Origin: Metridium senile
Lineage: Eukaryota; Cnidaria; Anthozoa; Actiniaria; Metridiidae
Reading direction: 5' to 3'
DNA length: 64,000 bases
NCBI GenBank assembly: GCA_949775045.1
Contig: OX459101.1
Span: forward strand, 9,885,101 to 9,949,100
Position 1 is the first letter of the stretch. Each line of letters starts with the position of its first letter. This document shows positions 53,842 to 62,900 of this stretch, one piece after another. The notes below the pieces were generated by a model. The model did no database searches, had not been told where the DNA came from, and was given only the letters and a program-made list of their open reading frames with translations. Both the position numbers and the translations under genes were made by a program.

Positions 53842-53931
<90 letters not shown>

Positions 53932-56900
53932 AAATAAACAAATATTGTTGTTGTTGTTGTGGTTAGATGTAACGTAATTATTGGTTTGTAAAGGTACGAA
54001 CAGAAGAGTCAGCTAATGATGACATCGACAAGACTAGTGACCAGACTCAACGTGAACACACAGAGGCGAGGTTCCTTAGTGACCTACTGTTGGAGGAAGG
54101 GCGTTGGCATCACGTGGTTGTTGTTCTTAATAAGGCTTTGATTCGTAACAGCACTGCAACCTTGTTTGTCGATGGACAGCATGTTGCTACTACTAAGGTA
54201 AAGATAGTTATAATATTTTTGTTGTGATTTTCTTCTCTTATTTGTTGTGTGTGTCCATCATATCTGTGTCCATCTGTGTTAGTTTAGCTGTCTCTTACTT
54301 TCTGTTTGTTTATTGGCTATTTTGTTTTGTTTTTGTTTGGTCGCTTGTTTGTTGGCCTATATCTGTTCGTTTACCCTTGTTTTTTGTCTGTTTGTTGGCC
54401 CATAGTTAATAGACTATGGTTGGCCTGTCTGTTTGTTTGTCTGGCTGTGTAAAGACAATATTTAATTGTAAACACGCTTGTTCATGATTTGACACAAATT
54501 TATCATGAGTGCATGTAAACCTGTACTTTTTGCAAGAAGTCTAACAAACAGCATCTTTATTTCAGCTCAAATACGTCCAAGCTGGATTAGCAAGTCCAGA
54601 CGCCTCCACGGCCATGGTGGCACCTTACATTGTTGCATACATAGGAACACAACCAACCCAAAGAAGGTGCTCTCGTTTGATGTGGAAATTAGGCCCTACA
54701 CATCTTATTGAGGAACCCTTACAGCCTGGTACAGCAATGAAAATGTTCCTACTGGGACCTAATTATGTAGGCAGTTTCCAGTCCCCTTGTGCCGAAGGAG
54801 AGTCTTTGGTGAGTTATGCTTATGGACTTACAGACTGACTGACTATATAACTGACTGGATGGCTGACTGATGGAATGACTGACTGACTGTATGATTGACT
54901 GGCTAGCTGACTGACTTACGGACCTACTGGCTGGCTGGCTGGCTTACGGACCTACTGACTGAATGAATGAATAATTTATATATTTTTTATTGGTACTTTC
55001 TATTTTGTAAATATTTTGTGTATATGTATTTTCTTAATATTTTTATCAATCCTAATTCGATGTAGACTGTAATTTCTCATTATTCACAGCATTCAATGGA
55101 AAACGCAGAACCATTAGTCTCTGGGGAAAAGGTCATGTTTGGTATCCACGCCCATGCTAAGTCTGTTCTATCTATGGCTAAGATAAGAAAACACTTTAGG
55201 AGGCTAGACACACGAACCATTGCTAAAGAGGTAAGGGTTCCTTCCTTCCTTCCTTCCTTTCTTCCTTCCTTCCTTCCATCCTATTTTATTTCCTTCACTC
55301 CTTTCTGCATTGATTTCTTCTCTATTTTGTTTTATATATACCATTTTCTTCTTTCTCAAACAAACAAATAATACTTACCCTTCATTAGTGTGATGGTACT
55401 AACAATGATGATTCCCATTCCTTACATAGCTTGTTCTCAATACCCACGATAACTCCACACCAGTACGACTTATCCACAACACCGCTGCACACCTACTGGG
55501 CTCATCCCGTACAATAGGAGCGATTCTCATTGGTTGTTCAGGCTTGAGGACCTTCTGCCCTAACCCTGTCACTAAACTGATTGAATGTATTGGCGGTGTA
55601 TCGTGTCTACTAGGTCTTGTTGCTATGGCGACGGACATAGAAGCGTTGTATGCTTCGGTTAAAGCATTGAGCTGTGTATTGAGGAGTAACCCATCGTGTA
55701 GACGAGATATGGACAGGACCAGGGGTTACCAGGTAAGTGATGGTTATGATCGTCATTCCTCATCATTAACTACTTGATTCTTATCTATTTAGGCTTTTTG
55801 TTTGTTTGTTTGCTCATTTGTTTGTTCGGGGTTTTTTCCCGTTTTTTTGCTTGTTTGTTTGTTTGTTTGTTTGTTTGTTCGGTAGTTTTTTTTTGTTCGT
55901 TTGTTTGTTTTTGTTTGTTAGTTTGTTTGCTCGTTTGTTTGTTTGATGGCTCGTTTTCTTGTTTGATGGCTCGTTTGTTTGTTCGTTTTTTTGGTTGTTT
56001 TTCCGTTTGGTTGTTCGTTTGTTTGTTTGGTTGTTTGTTTGGTTGTTTGGTTGTTTGTTTGGTTGTTCGTTTGTTTGTTAGTTAGTTTGTTTGATCGTTG
56101 GATGGCTTGTTTTCTTGTTTGTTTGCTTGTTTGTTTGTATATTTGCTTGTTTGTATATTTATTTGTTTGTATATTTATTTGTTTGTATATTTATTTGTTT
56201 GCTTGTTTGTTTGTTTGCTCGTTTGTTTGTATATTTGTTTTGTTTGTTTGTTTGTTTGCTCGGTTGTTTGTTTTCTTGTTTCTTTGTTTCTTTGCTGTTT
56301 GTTTTGGTAAGTTTTTTTGTGTTTGCTTGTTTTGCCTTTGTTTTTTTTTTTGTCTTTTTGTGTATTTAATTATTGCAATGTTTGTTTATTTGCATATCTG
56401 TTTGCATATTTGCCTGATTGTTTGTTCATCTCTGTATTATTGCATGTATGCTTTCTTGTCTGTCTGACTGTCTGTCTGTCTGTCCGTTTATTTTTCTGTC
56501 TGCCTGTTTCCATTTCGTTATTTTTATCGCTTTGCTGACAGGCTGTCGTATTACCTTTTCAGAGTAAACATTTCCTTGTTGTGTTTTTCCATCCTTATAG
56601 ATCCTTGCACTGTTACTACGCAAGAAGAAACATCTTCTTAACACCCATATCCTTCACTTGACGTTCGCGTTGGTTGGTACAGTGGACAGTGACCGTGAAT
56701 CTACTATAATACCTAATGTGTTGGCATTCAGGGATCTTCTATGTGATCTTGAGGTATGGCAAACACAATGCAATCCTATCTTGATCAGCTATTGTTGTCC
56801 GCACTATTACAGCGCGATGCACCTTACCGTGGCCACCTAATTAAAGTTTTGTACAAGTTAACCAATCAGAAAGCGAGAATTTGACCTTAAAAAAAAAGAC

Positions 56901-59900
56901 ACGCTGAGTGTCGAAAGGTAAACACTTTGAAATGTTCAAAGCGAAGACAAGAATGAAGTTTATAAGTGTCTGAAAAACCTCCCAGTATGTTTGAATTTAA
57001 AAAGTTTTAGCAAATAATTTGAAAAGAGAAACTTTTGAACGCTAAAGCTAACTTGTACAAAACTTTAATTGGGTGGCCACAGTAAGGCGCGTTGTGATGT
57101 AATAATAATGATGATGATGATGTTTATTAATACACGATTGGTTTCTACAGCATAGCTGATGAGTCTGTTGTTGCTGCTGCTGCTGTTGTTGTCTGCGTTA
57201 TTATTAATAATAATGATGATGATAATGATGATGATTATGATGATGTTTATTTATACATGATTGGTTTCTATAGCATAGCTGATGAGTCTGTTGTTGCTGC
57301 TGCTGCTGTTGTTGTCTGCGTTATTATTAATAATAATGATGATGATAATGATGATGATTATGATGATGTTTATTTATACATGATTGGTTTCTATAGCATA
57401 GCTGATGAGTCTGTTGTTGCTGCTGCTGTTGTTGTCTGCGTTATTACTAAATGATGATGATAATAATGATGATTATGATGATGTTTATTTATACACGATT
57501 GGTTTCTATAGCATAGCTGATGAGTCTGTTGTTGCTGCTGCTGTTGTTGTCTGCGTTATTATTAATAATAATGATGATTATGATGATGACGATAATGATG
57601 ATGATGACGATAATGATGATGATGACGATAATGATGATGATGATGATTATGATGATGACGATAATAATAATAATGATGATAATGTTTATTTATACACGAT
57701 TGGTTGCTACAGCATACCTGATGAGTCAGTTGCTGCTGCTGCTGCTGCTGTTGTTGTTGTTGTTGTTGTTGTTGTTGTAGGTTATGTTGCTAATGAATTT
57801 GACGGCGAAGATGATGACGGTGATGATGAAGTATGATGAGGCAATTATGATGATGATTATTATGTTAGTTGATTGTGACAGAAGTTCTAATGGTGATGAT
57901 GATGAAATTACTAATAATGTTGGTGATCAAATGACGATAGTGATTATGATAATATTGATGATAGTAATGATGGTGATTATGACGATGACGATGATGGTGA
58001 TTATGGTAATTAGGATAGTGATGGCAATGATGCTATTTAAGGTCTGTTATTTAACATTCATTTGCATATAGGTTTGGCACGACGGTCCTGGAGACCTGGA
58101 ACGATCTCTCTATGCACATTTCTTAGAACTGCTTGGTCCTGGAAAGTAAGTGTAGTCAAGTTTAGTTTGTACAATTTAGCTTACAAGTTGAAGAAGAAAA
58201 AAAGAAAACAATGCGTTAAGAATCTTCCACCAACTATTACATTGTGATAGTACGCTGTACCTTATTGAATGATTTAAAATTCTGTTACTTGCAGTGAGTC
58301 CCAGGTCAACGCGGATCTTATGCAACAGTTAGGGCTGGTACCTAAACTACTCTTCACGCTTCAAGACGAAACAGTGTCAGATTCTACTGCACACACCATC
58401 GCCAGCGTGCTGTCAGTGTTGCTAAGTAACATCAATGAAGGAAAGAACCTTATCAGGTAAAGACCGTTAGATGGAAATGGTGAAGCACTTTATGATTCTT
58501 GTAATGCTTTCACTGTCAAACGCTTTCTTGTATTTTATATTTGATTCTAATTCTTTTTGGCTGAAGCAGTAGACGTTTCGTTTCTGCAGCTAGTCGTTGT
58601 TGTTGCCGCTGCAGTTATTGTGGCATTTTGTTGCTGTTGTTGCCGCTGTTGTTGATGTTCTTGTTGTAGCTGCTGCTGTTTAGCTGTTGTTGTTGTCAAA
58701 AATGCGTAAAACAAAGTATATAAAAACGTCATAAGAGAGAGGCCACGCTCGTTCATGTTTTGACACAAATTACTCATGAGTGTAAACCTGAACTTTGCAC
58801 GTTCTATGACATACAATGTTATGTTGTATTGTTAATCTCTTTTTTATGCCATTAAAGGTTTGGACAATTTCTTGCTTCCACCATTTCAAGCCACCATGTC
58901 AATGAAAACGAGATTAACCTGAACGATGACAAACTAAATGGCAAGGGAGAAGAGAATGATGGCGGTATTGCAGACAACAATGACCGTGTTACTCCCAAGA
59001 GGATAAGACTTAGAAATGTCTTACTAGAGCTGATATTGTGTCTTATTTGTGGAGAAGGAGGATCGTTAGATCACAGGTATAACTTGTTTCCTTTATATTC
59101 GTGACCCTGGGGATTGCTTGAAACGCCTGTCTTTGTAATATACAAACATCTACATCATGTCCCTCGTCATCATCGAGATCACCAATACTTCTCCCTGTGT
59201 AGCGTTGCTCTTTCGGAAGCCACACTCTTTTCAACTTTTCATTTAAGAGGGTCCTAAAGGGGGGGGGGGGGGGGGGGGAGGGATTCTCCGAATCCCATTT
59301 CCCAGTTTATGTTTTGGCCAAATCCCAGTCAAAAATCTTAAAATCCCATCAGTTTTGCTCAAGTTTTCAATCCCATTCCCATTTTCTATTGTACTTTTAT
59401 TTGTAAATCCCAGTCCGAATGCATCCAATCCCATTTTCCCAGTCAAAAATAAGGCCAATCCCAGCTCCCATTTTACCCCTTCAGGACCCCCATTTAACCG
59501 TCGTCAATATCAGTGCCACATGTTGTAGGCCAGTTATTTAACTTGATCATCACTTGATATAATCAATCATGTCCCTCGTCATCATCGTGATCACCAATAC
59601 CTCTCCCTGTGTAGCGCAAACCGTACTCTCTTCAACTTTTCATTTAACCGTCGTCAATATCAGTGCCACATGTTGTAGACCAGTTATTTAACTTGATCAT
59701 CACTTGATATAATGAACATCTTCTTGTCATTTTAGTTTTCATACATGATGTTCTCCTTAAAACCTTTTTGTATCCTTTTAAAGGTTTTCAGATGCACTGC
59801 AAGAAACTCTTGGTTATGACTGGTTGATGTTGTTCATTCATCCTCACATCCACAAGACAACAGTTGTCCGTGCCACTCGTATCCTGGTCACCATGCTGGG

Positions 59901-62900
59901 TGGCCAGACTGCTTTAGAGAGATTTAAAGAAGGTGTTTGTAATGGTGGCTGGTTGACGGGCACGGAGAGGATGATGATTAAAACGCCATACGTTGTAGCC
60001 GGTATGTATGAATTGCCACATGTGTACATCTCATGAAAAAGGGTTGTCGTGTGCGAAACATAGATCGTAGATCATAGAAGTGGACTGGAGTGGTTGGGAT
60101 TTTATTCAAACAATACACTTTCAATTCCACTTCAACAATCTCGGTCTCCAATTTGAATTCACCAGCATTAATATATTCATTCATTTTCTTATTCATTTTC
60201 TTATTCATTCATTTGTTTGTTCATTTATTTAGTCATTTATTCATTTTTTATCATGATAATAATCAAAATATTTAGATAACATACTGCGTTGTTCCACAGG
60301 GTTCAATGTTGGGGCCGTTTCCGAATGTTCTGAAAACTACGAAATGTGTAAAGAAGTGTGTAACGTGCCAGGGTTTGCAATGCTATCTAGTCTTCTTCCA
60401 AGACACGTAGACGTACCGGAAATCTATCACTTAGTGATCGCCTTGTTATTAGGTCACCCTGTGTCAGGTGGGTACAAAACAAGTGTCACGCAACTACTCA
60501 AGCATAGACCTAATCGGCTAACGCGTTGATATGTACGTTTCCACCCAATAGACCTCTTTACCTTCCTTGTTTGTTGTCCCATTTCAGATCACGTGATGCT
60601 ACCCTTGGGAGTTGTTACTTTCACATGTAAATGATATAACACGTTCATCATAAAATAACAATTCTCAAGGGAATGACACGTGGTCTGAAATGGGAAATTT
60701 TCATACGGAGGTAAAGAGGTCTATTCAAAACCTCTGGGAATAAAAACTTTTGTTTGAAAAACAAAAAATATTATTCCCTATTTGAATTGGGTGGAAACGT
60801 ACGTAGCAACGCATTAGCTGTTTTGGTCTATTACTCTATCTCTCTTTTCAATATGTATTTGCTGTTTTGGGAGATAACCGCTGTCTATTTTCAGATGTGT
60901 ATGCAGGCGTACAATTTGACTGGCATAACCTCTACTCGGTGTTCTGGTCGTCAACGTCAACGGGAGTCAAGACTGCACTACCTAGTCCACGTGATCCTAC
61001 TGCACATACCATCTACTGCCCTGAAGCTGCTATTGTACTTCTATCAATGGCAAGGATCATGGTTAATGAGGTAAAGGCTTACTACAACAATAACAAGGTT
61101 TACTATTACAATAATGTAATAGCAGTCCATAGCACAACAATAAGAACAATAGCAATAGCAATGAAAACAATTGGCAGCAGCACATAACAATAGCAACAAT
61201 AGATATAAAAAAATCAATACTGAGCAAAAGCAATAACAGCTATAACAACAAAGCAACTACAGTAACAACAACACCAACTACAGTAACAACAACAACAACA
61301 ACTACAGTAACAACAACTACAGTAACAATAACAATAACAACAACTACATTAACAATAACAATAACAACAACTACAACAACAACAACTACAGTAACAACTA
61401 CAGTAACAACAACACTAACAACAACTACAGTAACAACAACTACAGTAACAACAACTACAACAACTACAGTAACAACAACTACAGTAACAATAACAATAAC
61501 AACAACTACATTAACAACAACTACAGTAACAACAACTACAGTAACAATAACAACAACAACTACATTAACAACAACTACAGTAACAACTACAGTAACAACA
61601 ACACTAACAACAACTACAGTAACAACAACTACAGTAACAACAACTACAGTAACAACAACTACAGTAACAACAACACTAACAACAACTATAGTAACAACAA
61701 CAACACCAACAACAACACTAATGATTGTAACAGCAATGATTGTAACACAAGCAACAACGACAAAGTCCAGTCCTCCCCTCCCTCAAATTACCACACTGTT
61801 TAGTGCTGTGAAAGGACAGATAGATAGAGCACGCTTCTCAGCCAATTAGAGCGCGCGATTTAAATCAAATATTTTATAAAGTAAAATACAAATGTTATTA
61901 ATCATTCATCATTGATATACTAGGAATGGGAGAACACTGAAGAAGGATCATGGCTACGTGAATATCCCGTCACTCTCATCCAGTTCTTGATGTTCTTGTA
62001 CCGTAATGTAGCTCAATTTAGTGCAGTTTGTACTGAGAACAAACAAGAATTCCTAGAAAACCTTGTCGCTGTCTTGTTTCCTAAAAGAAGAAGACTACTT
62101 AGGTCCCAAGAGGTAGGAATTTCGGTAGACCATATTTGTTTGTCAATGTTTGTCCAAATACAGCCCTGTTAAGAGGTAGCCTAGTCAGTGGCTAATAGTA
62201 TTAGTATATATTCAGCACACTCACACCCACTACCCCTACATTAAATATGTTAGCACACAACACTTCTTAGCCTATTGCTTTTCAAAAGTCTTGCAGATAA
62301 ACTTTACCATTAAAGCTAAACCAGTAAGCCCTTTATTAACAAGTAGTATATTTCTTTGCCAGGTAATGTCTGATAGTGAGGGAGAAGGAGAGACATCAAC
62401 TGAGCTGGTATTCGCCAAAGACAAGACTCTCCTTATCACCCACCCTGCAAGGAGATTTATACTCGAGTTCTTGACACTGATAGTGACTGACAGTCTGACA
62501 TGCACATCGTCAAGCAAAAGTCTTGGAGTCATCGACATCATTCTAGAGGTATGTAATGATACAGTAATAATATTATTAAGATTACAGTGGAACCCCTCCA
62601 TACGAAACTCTTAAGAAAATCTCATTCTAAACAGGACATATCTTTTGATCTGAAAGTTTCTTGTAAAATGACCCAAATTGATGGGGGTGGGTTTACATTT
62701 CCAATGCAATGCTGGACCGGAAAGTGTGGGGCGGAGTGGTGCCTCAATCTCGACCAGAATGGCCGAAAGATGACGATAGTGATGAGATCCCCCAAAAAAT
62801 ATCGAGGAAAGTCTCGATCCTTAAAAGCAAATATCGTGCAACGTCAAAAACGTCAAAAAATATATATATATCGCACACCACTTGAAGGTGGAGGAAAAAA

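Larger units (their letters stand above)
52300..53865. mobile_element. Foldback-type element with minisatellite arms
   Basis: The left arm starts ACGGTGGCCCACAACTGT (52312) and continues with 12-13 copies of CACATCAAATACAAATCGCT (to 52568), then GCGGTATGTACTTCATGGCT ... ATACAGCCATCCTTAACCAT (to about 52670). The right arm is the inverted mirror: TAAGGATGGCTGTATATAGT (53519), GCCATGAAGTACATACCGC (53590), about 12 copies of the inverted 20-mer, then ACAGTTGTGGGCCACCGT (53826-53843). TA repeats flank both sides. The inner DNA holds a GGGATGGCTA array (53270-53525), a poly-G tract (52727-52761) and a unique core of about 450 bp without a protein frame. Confidence 0.85.

Noticed and set aside
55774..56467. 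Cys/Leu/Phe/Val-rich frame that looks like a membrane protein
   Set aside because: Product of the (TTTG)n array in WDFY3 intron 16.
57257..57836. Asp/Asn/Val/Ala-rich frame with repeated IGFYSIADESVVAAA
   Set aside because: Translation of an intronic minisatellite; lies between WDFY3 exons 17 and 18 with no splice support.
60754..60894. Upstream extension of WDFY3 exon 23 as coding
   Set aside because: Lies in the right arm of MITE family F and intron sequence before a good ttttcag acceptor; the homology begins at 60895.
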